From: an uncultured Johnsonella sp.
Lineage (GTDB): Bacteria > Bacillota > Clostridia > Lachnospirales > Lachnospiraceae
Direction: 5' to 3'
Assembly (NCBI GenBank): GCA_900766185.1
Contig: CAAFUL010000113.1
Location: 1 to 33,529, forward strand
DNA length: 33,529 nucleotides
Shown: piece by piece, positions 7,446-16,163 of the stretch
Layout: every line of letters starts with the position of its first letter
Numbering within the stretch: position 1 is the stretch's first letter
Notes under the pieces: generated by a model
What the model was told of the DNA's origin: nothing
The model's input: the letters and a program-made list of their open reading frames with translations, nothing else
Database searches by the model: none
Program-made: the position numbers and the translations under genes

Positions 7446-7726
7446 TGAATAATCATAATTTTTTAAGATCCCCCTATGATGTGAATATCGGTATTGCCAA
7501 GAGAATGAGAGCCAAAAGAAAAGAAAGAAAACTTACTCAATCAGAACTGAGCAAGCGTTCAAAAGTAAGTTTGGGTTCAATAAAAAGGTTTGAGCATAGC
7601 GGAGAAATCTCATTGAAATCACTTATAAAAATAGCCTTTGTGCTTTCATGTGAAGAAGATTTTGACTTGCTGTTTGCAAAAAAAACATACGCATCTATAG
7701 AGGAGGTATTGGATGAAAGAGATTGA
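7445..7726 (+). CDS. hipB: HipB-like XRE antitoxin, probably leaderless
   Basis: 93 residues from ATG 7445. An XRE helix-turn-helix spans about residues 20-75: IAKRMRAKRKERKLTQSELS, then SKVSLGSIKRFEHSGEISLKSL. The protein should neutralise HipA and repress the operon at the twin palindromes. No ribosome binding site precedes any candidate start. The ATG at 7445 coincides with the predicted transcription start, so a leaderless message is the simplest reading. An upstream TTG at 7409 in the same frame is the promoter -35 element and cannot be the start. It overlaps hipA by 14 bases. Confidence 0.85.
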   Translation: MNNHNFLRSPYDVNIGIAKRMRAKRKERKLTQSELSKRSKVSLGSIKRFEHSGEISLKSLIKIAFVLSCEEDFDLLFAKKTYASIEEVLDERD

Positions 7727-8837
7727 TATATTAAATATATATATAAAAGAGAAAAGGGTAGGAAGGCTGGCTGTTACCAAGGAGTATTTAACAGCCTTTG
7801 AATACGACTCGGATTGGCTAAAAAACGGATTTGCAATAAGTCCGCTGTCTCTTCCTTTAGAAAAGAGGGTCTTTATTCCTAAAAGATATGAGACCTTTGC
7901 TGGGCTTTTTGGAGTATTTGCAGACAGCCTCCCTGACGGTTGGGGGAGGTTGTTGGTTGATCGTATACTTCTTGGAAATGGAATAAATCCCGAACAAATC
8001 AGTACCTTACAGCGTTTAAGTATAGTCGGAAGAAGCGGTATGGGTGCCTTGGAATATGTACCTGAAACCAAATATGAAAGCCCTGCTTCTTCTATGTCAT
8101 TGGATGAGATTGCAAAAGAGTGTGAAAAAATTTTTGAGTTAAAACATTCTGATGATTTAGATAAAATATTTTATATGGGAGGTTCATCAGGAGGTGCAAG
8201 ACCTAAGATATTTTATTCAATAAATGAAGAAGAGTGGATAGTTAAGTTTCCTTCATCAATAGATTGTAAAAATATAGGAGAACTTGAGTATAAATATGCG
8301 ATTTGTGCAAAGAAATGTAATATTGAAGTTCCCGAGGTAAAGTTGCTGACTTCAAAAGTAAATTCAGGGTATTTTGCTTGTAAAAGGTTTGATAGAAAAG
8401 GAAAAGAAAAAGTACATATGATATCTGCAAGTGCATTGTTGGAAACATCACATAGAATCCCGAACCTTGATTACAATATTTTAATGCAGCTTACATTGCA
8501 TCTTACTCAGGATTATGAAGAAGTTGAGAAGCTGTATAGGTTGATGTGTTTTAATGTATTTGCACATAATAGAGACGATCATTCTAAAAATTTTTCTTTT
8601 TTGTATGATGAGGGAAAATGGTCTTTGTCACCGGCGTATGACTTGACTTACAGTAATTCTATAGGTGGGGAGCACGCAACAACAGTAGCCGGGAACGGTT
8701 TAAATCCCGGCATGGAGGAACTTCTTAGTGTAGCCAAACAAATAGGAATAAATGAAAAATGGGCAAAAAATACAGCACAGGAAATAAGGGAAACAGTAAA
8801 CAATGAGTTAAAAATCTACACTCAGCAAACGATATAG
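7713..8837 (+). CDS. hipA: HipA-family Ser/Thr kinase toxin
   Basis: 374 residues, ATG 7713 behind GAGGAGG. The N-subdomain runs to about residue 105 (FAGLFGVFADSLPDGWGR; LQRLSIVGRSGMGALEY). A glycine-rich loop GGSSGGARPK (156-165) corresponds to the region holding the autophosphorylated serine in E. coli HipA. The catalytic loop HNRDDHSKN is at 285-293, and SPAYDLTYS carries the metal-binding Asp310. E. coli HipA phosphorylates glutamyl-tRNA synthetase and causes growth arrest; the target here is unknown. All kinase motifs are present, so the toxin looks active. The 3' end overlaps the converging GDPD gene by 30 bases with no terminator between them. Confidence 0.92.
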   Translation: MKEIDILNIYIKEKRVGRLAVTKEYLTAFEYDSDWLKNGFAISPLSLPLEKRVFIPKRYETFAGLFGVFADSLPDGWGRLLVDRILLGNGINPEQISTLQRLSIVGRSGMGALEYVPETKYESPASSMSLDEIAKECEKIFELKHSDDLDKIFYMGGSSGGARPKIFYSINEEEWIVKFPSSIDCKNIGELEYKYAICAKKCNIEVPEVKLLTSKVNSGYFACKRFDRKGKEKVHMISASALLETSHRIPNLDYNILMQLTLHLTQDYEEVEKLYRLMCFNVFAHNRDDHSKNFSFLYDEGKWSLSPAYDLTYSNSIGGEHATTVAGNGLNPGMEELLSVAKQIGINEKWAKNTAQEIRETVNNELKIYTQQTI

Positions 8838-10580
8838 TTTATCAAAATATATATCTTCTTTCTCCTCATAATTTCTTTCCTGTTCTATTACATCGGGGCG
8901 GTCGCTTATAATGGCAGCTACCGATGTATGAAGGTATTTATTTATAATATCAGGCTCATTGATAGTCCAGACAAATACCTCCTTGCCTTCGCTTTGTGCT
9001 TGTAGGGCTAATCCGTTGTTAAATGAAAAGTCTTCTATAACAAAAAAATCCACATTGTTAAGTGCAAAGTTTCCAAATTGCAGAGGAATTACATAGCCGG
9101 TCTGTATCTCCGGTGCCTTGCTTTCAATTTCTTCCATAATACTAAGGTTAAGAGAAATGGTTTTGTATTCTGTAGCCACTCCGAGCCTCCTCATTTCTTC
9201 AATAAAAAGCTCGGCATAATTATCAGGTTCTTTGCCATGGGGTTTAAGCTCTACCAAAAGTTTTATATTAAGTTCCTTTGCCCTTTTTACAAATTCCTCA
9301 AAAGAAGGGATACGGCTTGTAAATTTGCCCTGTTTTATGGGCAGTCCCACCACCTCGTCAAAATTCATATCCTGAACCTTTTTATTGATGCCGGCAAGAC
9401 GCTTTAGATTATAGTCGTGCATTACAACGAATTTATTATCCTTGGTTAAAAGTATATCAAGCTCTACATAATCTGCATTTGCCTTGGCAGCACCCTCCAG
9501 TGCCTCAAGCGAGTTTTCCACACCGGCTAAGGTATAACCTCTGTGCCCTATTATAAGCAAGTCCTTATTAAGACCGACAGAAAAAAGACTGTAACCGGTA
9601 TACCCTAAAATAATTATAAGTGCAAGGCTTGTAAGAGCGGCAAAAAGTTTACGCTTTTTTATCTGCATATGGTCATAGCATATTATACCGAAGGAAAAAT
9701 CCTCATAAGTAATTATGACCCTTACTATCAGTGATATTATTATAAGCTTGGACAGTATTAAAAAGAAGAAAAATACAATGCGTACCAAGGTATAAAAAAT
9801 AGCATTATATAGGCTGTTGTTGCCTGATTTATCAAGTATTCCGAATATAAAAGCAATTCCTCCAAGTATTGTTAAACTGATTAAGGATAAAATCAACTCA
9901 AACTTGCAAATAAGTAAAAACAGCTTTATTTTTCCTCTTTTGGTAAGTTCTATACTTTTTTTCATATTATAAGAAAAGGTATATTTGTTAATAACCGTAA
10001 GAGGAATAGAAAAAATCAAACGAAAATTAACATAGGCACAGACTACAAGGAAGGCATAGTAAGAGAACCTTCCAAAGTTGGTTTTTACAAGTTCTCCGGT
10101 GATGAACTTAGGTATAAAAAGCCTCTGCGTAAAAATAGAGCTAAGCCCCAGATTGGAAAGAGGTATCATTAATATAAAGTATATCAAAAAGAAAATAAGC
10201 TGCTTTAAACCAAGGCTCTTCCATTTTAAGAATGCCGTTTTAAGGTTGTTCTTCCACGAGAAGTTCCCCTTCTTATAGGAATAATAAACCATAAGTGTAA
10301 GGGCGGAAAACTCAAAGAAGATGAGTCCGCTGACCAAAAGTATAAATACAATAATTAATAGACAACTTAGGGGAGTGGTAAGTATGTCAACAAAATTATC
10401 CTTGGTAATATTTTCCTGCCCGGAACTTGTTAATATAAGCTGAAATAAAAGTCTGATAAAAAATCCGCCCACTGTAGTTAGGACAAGCTGCAAAAAAACC
10501 GCTCTTGAATAGTAGGTAAATTTATTTTGATATATATTTTTCCACACATCTTTATTCAGTTGTTTAATGTCAAAATTCAT
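8808..10580 (-). CDS. Membrane-anchored glycerophosphodiester phosphodiesterase
   Basis: 590 residues. Residues 1-330 form a multi-pass membrane region of the kind fused to glycerophosphodiesterases in Firmicutes (about eight hydrophobic segments). Residues about 340-575 are a GDPD TIM barrel: IGHRGYTLAGVENSLEAL with the HRG motif, VELDILLTKDNKFVVMHDYNLKRL with the metal and catalytic residues, then LLVELKPHG and FVWTINEPD. It would hydrolyse glycerophosphodiesters or lipoteichoic-acid-like substrates at the membrane. The ATG at 10580 is followed immediately by MNFDIKQLNKD. It is convergent with hipA, overlapping it by 30 bases. Confidence 0.92.
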   Translation of the reverse strand: MNFDIKQLNKDVWKNIYQNKFTYYSRAVFLQLVLTTVGGFFIRLLFQLILTSSGQENITKDNFVDILTTPLSCLLIIVFILLVSGLIFFEFSALTLMVYYSYKKGNFSWKNNLKTAFLKWKSLGLKQLIFFLIYFILMIPLSNLGLSSIFTQRLFIPKFITGELVKTNFGRFSYYAFLVVCAYVNFRLIFSIPLTVINKYTFSYNMKKSIELTKRGKIKLFLLICKFELILSLISLTILGGIAFIFGILDKSGNNSLYNAIFYTLVRIVFFFFLILSKLIIISLIVRVIITYEDFSFGIICYDHMQIKKRKLFAALTSLALIIILGYTGYSLFSVGLNKDLLIIGHRGYTLAGVENSLEALEGAAKANADYVELDILLTKDNKFVVMHDYNLKRLAGINKKVQDMNFDEVVGLPIKQGKFTSRIPSFEEFVKRAKELNIKLLVELKPHGKEPDNYAELFIEEMRRLGVATEYKTISLNLSIMEEIESKAPEIQTGYVIPLQFGNFALNNVDFFVIEDFSFNNGLALQAQSEGKEVFVWTINEPDIINKYLHTSVAAIISDRPDVIEQERNYEEKEDIYFDKLYRLLSVDF

Positions 10581-10600
10581 AATCGCCCTCTGTATATAAG

Positions 10601-10709
10601 TATTTAATTAAATATCGGCAATGATAGTGTAAATCTCAATTATCTTTATAAACTTGTTACAATCTATTAACAAAGCAATAATAGGACTAAATAATCAATA
10701 ATATATTAG
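10601..10709 (+). repeat. Dispersed intergenic repeat, copy C (degenerate)
   Basis: It has TATTTAATTAAATATC at the left, TTGTTACAATCTATTAAC then AAAGCAATAATA in the middle, and ATCAATAATATATTA at the right. These align in order with copies A and B. It lies in the 375-base gap between the divergent GDPD and uvrA genes. The remainder of that gap (10710-10955) is AT-rich, with a short CGCC/GGCG hairpin near 10910 and no convincing SOS (LexA) box. Confidence 0.45.
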
Positions 10710-10955
10710 TCTGCTTATTTAAGGAACAATAACAGGCTTAAATATCATTAATAGCTATACTTAAATAGCATAGCATATTTAACATTTTGATACAATAAAG
10801 TACACTTGTTCTTGTTGTTTTTGTCATTGCCTAGAACTGATGTTTAAGTTATACTTTAAGTAAATTAATATAGTTACTTAGAGAGGCTTTGAACAAAACG
10901 CCCACTTTTGGCGACTATTTATTAAGAAAATTAAGAGAGTTACTTGGAGAGTAAA

Positions 10956-13775
10956 ATGAATAAAGAATATATAAAAATAAGAGGGGCTAATGAGAATAAC
11001 CTTAAAAATATTTCCCTTGATATCCCAAGGGGTAAGCTTGTCATACTGACGGGGCTTTCAGGCTCGGGTAAGTCTTCTCTTGCCTTTGATACAATATATG
11101 CGGAGGGGCAAAGAAGATATATGGAGTCCTTGTCATCCTACGCAAGAATGTTCCTCGGGCAGATGGAAAAGCCTGATGTTGAGAGCATAGAGGGTCTGTC
11201 TCCGGCTATATCAATAGATCAAAAGTCAACAAACAGAAATCCGAGATCTACAGTAGGTACGGTTACGGAAATCTATGACTACTTAAGACTTTTATATGCC
11301 AGAGTGGGAACTATACACTGCCCCAAGTGCGGCAAGGAGATAGAAAAACAAAGTATAGATCAGATGGTGGATAGAATACTGGAACTTAAAGAAGGAACTA
11401 AGTTTCAGGTACTTGCACCCATAGTTAAGGGCAAGAAAGGCAGGCATGAAAAGGTGCTTGCACAGGCTAAAAAGAGCGGTTATGTGAGAGTGGTCATAGA
11501 CGGCAATACTTATGAGCTCAGTGAAGATATAGAGCTTGATAAGAATATTAAACATAGCATAGAAATAGTAGTGGACCGACTTGTGATAAGAGAGGGCATA
11601 CAAAAAAGACTTACAGAGTCTTTGGAGAATGCCCTACACCTTGCAGACGGATATGCACTTGTAGATGTGATCGGAGGGGAGAGTATAAACTTTTCGCAAA
11701 ACTTTGCCTGTCCGGATTGCGGTATATCAATAGAAGAGCCGGAGCCGAGGACATTTTCCTTTAATAATCCTTTCGGCGCCTGCCCCGACTGTGTGGGACT
11801 GGGATACACCATGGAGTTTTCAGAGGATCTGATAATACCGGATAAAAGCCTAAGTATCAATCAGGGAGCTATAACGGTAATGGGTTGGCAAAGCAGCTCG
11901 GATAAAAAAAGTTTCAGCAATGCACTGCTTAGGGCACTTTGTGAGAGGTTTAACTTCGACCTTGATACTCCTTTTGAGGACTATCCGGAAGAGATAAAAA
12001 ATATCATACTCCATGGTACGGATATAGAGGTAAATGTTGAATATACCGGACAAAGAGGTCATGGAGTCTACCCTATAGCCTTTGAGGGGCTTATAAAAAA
12101 TGTTGAAAAAAGATACAGGGAAACCTTTTCGGAGACGGCGAAGGCGGAGTATGAGCAGTATATGAGGATACTGCCCTGTAAGACCTGTAAGGGTAAAAGA
12201 CTTAAGAAAGAAGCTTTGGCAGTAACGGTAGGAGATAAAAATATTTTTGATGCTACGGATACGAGCATAGCTGATTTTAATATGTTCATGGAAGAGCTTA
12301 AGCTAAGTCCTACAAAACAGGCTATAGGTATGCAAATTATAAAAGAGATAAGAAACAGGGTTAATTTCCTTATAGATGTTGGTCTTGATTATCTCAGTTT
12401 AAGCAGAAATACCGGCACACTAAGCGGTGGCGAGGCTCAGAGAATAAGGCTCGCAACGCAAATAGGATCGGGGCTTGTGGGTGTGTGTTATATACTTGAT
12501 GAACCCAGCATAGGACTGCATCAAAGGGATAATGATAAACTCCTCGGAACGCTTAAACATTTGCGAGATCTGGGTAATTCCGTAATAGTAGTGGAGCATG
12601 ATGAGGATACTATGTTTGAGGCTGATCATATAGTCGATATCGGTCCGGGAGCCGGCTCTCATGGCGGTAAGGTGGTCGCACAGGGTGATGCAAAGGCTAT
12701 TATGAAGTGTAAAAAATCCATAACCGGACAGTACCTTTCTAAAAAGATAGTAATTCCCGTACCTACTGAGAGAAGGAAGCCTAGCGGTACTTTAAGTGTA
12801 TATGGTGCGGCGGAGAATAATCTTAAGAACATAGATGTTGACTTTCCGCTGGGTGTTATGACCTGTGTAACCGGTGTATCCGGCTCAGGTAAGTCCTCTT
12901 TGGTAAATGAGATTTTATATAAGGCGCTTGCCAAGAAACTCAACAGAGCACATACCATAGCCGGAAAACATAAGTCTATAAGCGGTATAGAAAACCTTGA
13001 TAAGGTTATAGACATAGACCAGTCGCCTATAGGAAGAACTCCACGCTCCAATCCGGCAACCTATACCGGAGTATTTGATATGATAAGAGATCTTTTTGCA
13101 GCTACTACGGAGGCGAAGGCTAAGGGCTATGCCAAGGGAAGATTCAGTTTTAATGTAAAGGGCGGAAGATGTGAGTCTTGCAGCGGAGACGGTATTATAA
13201 AGATAGAAATGCACTTCCTTCCGGATGTGTATGTACCCTGTGAAGTCTGTGGAGGAAAAAGGTACAACAGGGAGACCCTTGAGGTAAAGTATAAGGGTAA
13301 AAGCATACATGATGTCCTTGAAATGACGGTGGAAGAGGCGCTTGAATTTTTTGAACACATACCGACCATTCAAAGAAAGATACAGACCTTGGTGGATGTG
13401 GGACTTTCTTATATAAAGCTTGGGCAGTCTTCAACCAAGCTAAGCGGTGGAGAGGCGCAGAGAATAAAGCTTGCTACGGAGCTTTCAAGGCGTGGTACGG
13501 GTAAGACGGTGTATATTTTAGATGAGCCGACTACGGGGTTGCATTTTGCGGATGTGCATAAGCTGGTGGAGATACTGAGAAGGCTTTCCGAGGGAGGCAA
13601 TACTGTAATAGTTATAGAACATAATCTTGATGTGATAAAAACAGCGGATTATATTATTGATATAGGTCCTGAAGGGGGAGACGGAGGCGGTCAGGTGATT
13701 GCCTGCGGTACTCCTGAGGAGATAGTTAAGGTCAAGGAGTCATATACGGGCAGGTATTTGAAGAGGTATCTGTAG
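10956..13775 (+). CDS. uvrA: Excinuclease ABC subunit A
   Basis: 939 residues, the normal UvrA length. UvrA recognises bulky DNA lesions and loads UvrB in nucleotide excision repair. It has two ABC ATPase modules: Walker A GLSGSGKSS at 33-41 with signature LSGGEAQRIRLATQ and ILDEPSIGLHQRD, and a second GVSGSGKSS with LSGGEAQRIKLATELS and ILDEPTTGLHFAD. Zinc-binding cysteine pairs are present (CPKCGK, CPDCG, CKTCKGKR, and CESCSGDG with CEVCGGKR). ATG 10956 has GGAG at 10946-10949; the TTG at 10944 in the same frame overlaps that site and is rejected. uvrB and uvrC are not in the window. Confidence 0.97.
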   Translation: MNKEYIKIRGANENNLKNISLDIPRGKLVILTGLSGSGKSSLAFDTIYAEGQRRYMESLSSYARMFLGQMEKPDVESIEGLSPAISIDQKSTNRNPRSTVGTVTEIYDYLRLLYARVGTIHCPKCGKEIEKQSIDQMVDRILELKEGTKFQVLAPIVKGKKGRHEKVLAQAKKSGYVRVVIDGNTYELSEDIELDKNIKHSIEIVVDRLVIREGIQKRLTESLENALHLADGYALVDVIGGESINFSQNFACPDCGISIEEPEPRTFSFNNPFGACPDCVGLGYTMEFSEDLIIPDKSLSINQGAITVMGWQSSSDKKSFSNALLRALCERFNFDLDTPFEDYPEEIKNIILHGTDIEVNVEYTGQRGHGVYPIAFEGLIKNVEKRYRETFSETAKAEYEQYMRILPCKTCKGKRLKKEALAVTVGDKNIFDATDTSIADFNMFMEELKLSPTKQAIGMQIIKEIRNRVNFLIDVGLDYLSLSRNTGTLSGGEAQRIRLATQIGSGLVGVCYILDEPSIGLHQRDNDKLLGTLKHLRDLGNSVIVVEHDEDTMFEADHIVDIGPGAGSHGGKVVAQGDAKAIMKCKKSITGQYLSKKIVIPVPTERRKPSGTLSVYGAAENNLKNIDVDFPLGVMTCVTGVSGSGKSSLVNEILYKALAKKLNRAHTIAGKHKSISGIENLDKVIDIDQSPIGRTPRSNPATYTGVFDMIRDLFAATTEAKAKGYAKGRFSFNVKGGRCESCSGDGIIKIEMHFLPDVYVPCEVCGGKRYNRETLEVKYKGKSIHDVLEMTVEEALEFFEHIPTIQRKIQTLVDVGLSYIKLGQSSTKLSGGEAQRIKLATELSRRGTGKTVYILDEPTTGLHFADVHKLVEILRRLSEGGNTVIVIEHNLDVIKTADYIIDIGPEGGDGGGQVIACGTPEEIVKVKESYTGRYLKRYL

Positions 13776-13858
13776 TGGAAAACTACTTTGCGATGAGGTT
13801 AGGATTTTCACATAAGTGTAAAGTTTCATAGCTATTAAACTTTAAGGAGGTGCCGGAT

Positions 13859-14191
13859 ATGTTGATTGTATTTTGCGTATGGTCATTGTCTTCTTTGTTG
13901 TTTGTTGTATTTGGTATCTGTACTCTGTTGGCTAAGAAGCCTATGCCTTTTTGGACTCATGATTGGGCTAATGACAAGGAAATTAATATAAGTGATGTTA
14001 AGGCTTACAATAAGGCAGTGGCACTTTTGTATTTTATATATGCATTTACCATATTAATTTTAGGTGTGCCTATGTTATTTAGCCGGCAAAATTCAGCAGG
14101 TTTTATAATACCTGTTTTAGGGCTGCCTATAGCTTCTATACTGATGATTGCAGTGTATGTAACATGTATAGAGGCAAAGTATAGGAGGTAG
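13859..14191 (+). CDS. Small three-helix membrane protein, function unknown
   Basis: 110 residues from ATG 13859, placed by AAGGAGG at 13844-13850. A GTG at 13850 in the same frame overlaps that site. Three hydrophobic helices are visible (about 3-23, 56-76, 84-104). Between the first two lies KKPMPFWTHDWANDKEINISDVKAYN with its KKP-x-x-FW motif, a recurring feature of small uncharacterised Firmicutes membrane proteins that I cannot name precisely. It follows uvrA by 84 bases and ends before a terminator at 14289. Confidence 0.75.
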   Translation: MLIVFCVWSLSSLLFVVFGICTLLAKKPMPFWTHDWANDKEINISDVKAYNKAVALLYFIYAFTILILGVPMLFSRQNSAGFIIPVLGLPIASILMIAVYVTCIEAKYRR

Positions 14192-14288
14192 GGTGAATGT
14201 CAGCGTTGTTAAAGTAATCTTGGGGTGTATTTTGTATAGTGAATTACTTTATAATTTCCAACTACAGTGGAATTTGATGTATATAAAA

Positions 14289-14345
14289 CACCTCTAAAGT
14301 AATAAATTGTGATGTTTAATTTATTGCTTTAGAGGTGGATTTTTT
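14289..14345 (+). terminator. Intrinsic terminator
   Basis: CACCTCTAAAG with AATAAATT (14289-14308) pairs with AATTTATT and CTTTAGAGGTG (14318-14337), followed by a T-run at 14341-14345. It closes the transcript of the small membrane protein. Bases 14192-14288 and 14346-14420 hold nothing else recognisable. Confidence 0.85.
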
Positions 14346-14420
14346 ACTCAATATTATCTATGTTTAAGCTGTATCTGGGGACTTCTCCCACATGCTTAAT
14401 GTTAATTGTAAGACTTTTGG

Positions 14421-14716
14421 CAGTTCTGAGGCTTTAGTTTTATAATCACAGAGGGAATCTTAAAAAACAGTCCGTGGATTTTATATTGTTTGGACTTATG
14501 TATGTCTTGGTATATTTTATATTTATAGATAAAGCTTATGGGATTTTGCAATTATTTATCTTTTTAAGTATACCTGTGCTTAGTTTGTATAACGGTAAGG
14601 CAGGGAATAACAGAAATATGAAATGGTTATTCTACATTTACTATCCGGCACATCTTGTGGCAGTGGGAGTATTAAGACTGATACTGTATGGAAATGTGAA
14701 TATTTTATTTTAAATA
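14421..14716 (+). pseudogene. Truncated duplicate of traX (3' third only)
   Basis: Bases 14421-14444 match the region just upstream of intact traX (25642-25665), with two mismatches. From 14438 on the sequence matches traX from 26322 to its stop at about 93 percent identity by eye. The piece between, 663 bases in the intact copy, is absent. In the intact copy that interval is bounded by two CTTTATA repeats (25659-25665 and 26322-26328), so this copy arose by a deletion across short direct repeats. It has lost the promoter, start and about 160 codons. The last 80 codons remain open (14474-14713) but are probably not expressed. Confidence 0.9.
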
Positions 14717-14723
14717 AATCAAT

Positions 14724-15352
14724 TTACCATTCCAAAAAATTCATTATTATATTAACCATGATTTCCTTTTCTTCAGGTTTTGATTCTGCTAAAAGCAAAG
14801 TGATTGCGACCAAGGTACTGTCTGAAATAATTTTTTGGTTAGCTCTAAACAGCAAATTGTTTTTATTTAAAAAGTATAGAAATATACTTGCTGCGATTCG
14901 TTTGCATCCATCTGTAAAAGGATGATCCTTGACAGTAAAATAAAGAAGATTTGCAGCTTTTTCCTGGACAGTAGGATATGTATCTTCTCCCAGTACTGTC
15001 TGTTAAATGGAACTGATGATGCCTTCCAAAGCACCTTTGCTTTTTTCATTAACAACATAACCTTGCATAATATAATCTTTAAAAAATAGATATAGCCCAG
15101 CGTCTGAAAGCGATTCCCCTACTTGATTTAACTCTATAACCGATTGAAATAATCATATCAAGGTTGTAATAGTTAAAAGGCCTCTCTATTTCTCGTCCAC
15201 CCTCATTTTGAACTCATGCAAAATTTGCACAAGTTGCGATTGGATCTAATTCATTCTCTTTAAATATGTTTTTTATGTGTCGTTGTATTACTGAACGATC
15301 TCTATCAAATAATTCTTACATCATCAGTAAGTGTTATTTTTGACTCAGCAAT
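14724..15352 (-). pseudogene. Decayed RhuM-like / Fic-DOC family gene
   Basis: Translating the minus strand in pieces gives recognisable family segments. They are AESKITLTDDVRII, then DRDRSVIQRHIKNIF with KENELDPIATCANFA, FNYYNLDMIISIGYRVKS, GLYLFFKDYIMQGYVVNEK, and finally a Fic-type motif HPFTDGCKRIAAS with FLYFLNKNNLLF. This order is that of virulence RhuM/Fic/DOC proteins (about 330 residues). Frameshifts, stop codons (for example after CANFA and after GIISSI) and an internal deletion of over 100 residues show it is dead. The Fic motif also has Cys where Asn is normal (GNKR to GCKR). It lies directly upstream of the BceAB-like operon. Confidence 0.8.
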
Positions 15353-15389
15353 AATAAAATAAGAGTAATAAATGATGGAGGTGTTTTAT

Positions 15390-16163
15390 ATGCAAATAAT
15401 TTTAAAAGTAGAATCATTAAAAAAATATTATGGAAAAGAGCCTAATTTGACAAAAGCATTAGATGGAATCTCTTTTCAGGTTATAAAAGGCGAGTTCTTA
15501 GGAATAATGGGAAGTAGTGGCTCAGGAAAAACTACGCTTCTTAATTGCCTTGCAACAATTATTAAGCCGACGGACGGTTTAATTCAAATGCAGAATCATG
15601 ATTTGAGTAAATTAAAGGGAAATCAACTGGCAGATTATAGAGGCAAAGAAATAGGATATCTTTTTCAGAATTTTGAGTTGTTAGATAATTTGACTGCGAA
15701 AGAAAATATTTTATTACCCCTATCTTTACATAATGTGGATGATGTAGAAAGCAAAAGAAGATTAGATTTACTTGCAGGATATTTAGATATTTCTGAGCTT
15801 CTAAATAAATTTCCGTCTCAGATGTCAGGAGGTCAGAGACAGAGGGTAGCGGCAGCACGTGCTTTGATTTTAGATCCTAAAATTGTATTTGCAGACGAAC
15901 CGACAGGTGCATTAGACTCGAAAAACGCCAATATTTTAATGCAAAAACTGTCAGCCATGAATGAAATGGAAAATACTACGATTCTTATGGTTACTCATGA
16001 TTCTGTTGCAGCCAGTTTTTGTAATCGAATTTTATTTATACAGGATGGGAAATTATTCCATGAAATAAGACGAGATTATCCAAGAGAAACGCAGCAGGAT
16101 TTTTATCAGAGAGTACTAAAGGTCATGTCAACACTTGCCGGAGGTGATCAGAATGTTTTTTAA
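15390..16163 (+). CDS. BceA-like ABC transporter ATPase
   Basis: 257 residues from ATG 15390, placed by TGGAGGTG at 15376-15383 (the ATG at 15372 precedes the binding site). Walker A is GSSGSGKTT, the Q-loop FQNFELL, the signature MSGGQRQRVAAARAL and Walker B IVFADEPTGALD. This is the MacB/LolD/BceA subgroup. With the permease it forms a peptide-antibiotic detoxification transporter. A TTGACT near 15333 might be the promoter -35, but no good -10 was placed. It overlaps the permease gene by 11 bases. Confidence 0.93.
   Translation: MQIILKVESLKKYYGKEPNLTKALDGISFQVIKGEFLGIMGSSGSGKTTLLNCLATIIKPTDGLIQMQNHDLSKLKGNQLADYRGKEIGYLFQNFELLDNLTAKENILLPLSLHNVDDVESKRRLDLLAGYLDISELLNKFPSQMSGGQRQRVAAARALILDPKIVFADEPTGALDSKNANILMQKLSAMNEMENTTILMVTHDSVAASFCNRILFIQDGKLFHEIRRDYPRETQQDFYQRVLKVMSTLAGGDQNVF

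Noticed and set aside
12659..13600. Long minus-strand open frames inside uvrA, and similar ones inside the P1B ATPase and guaA
   Set aside because: They are mirror frames of conserved coding sequence, without ribosome binding sites or recognisable proteins.
14623..14925. Plus-strand open frame overlapping the traX fragment end
   Set aside because: Its first part is traX sequence out of frame, and its second part is the complement of the RhuM/Fic remnant.
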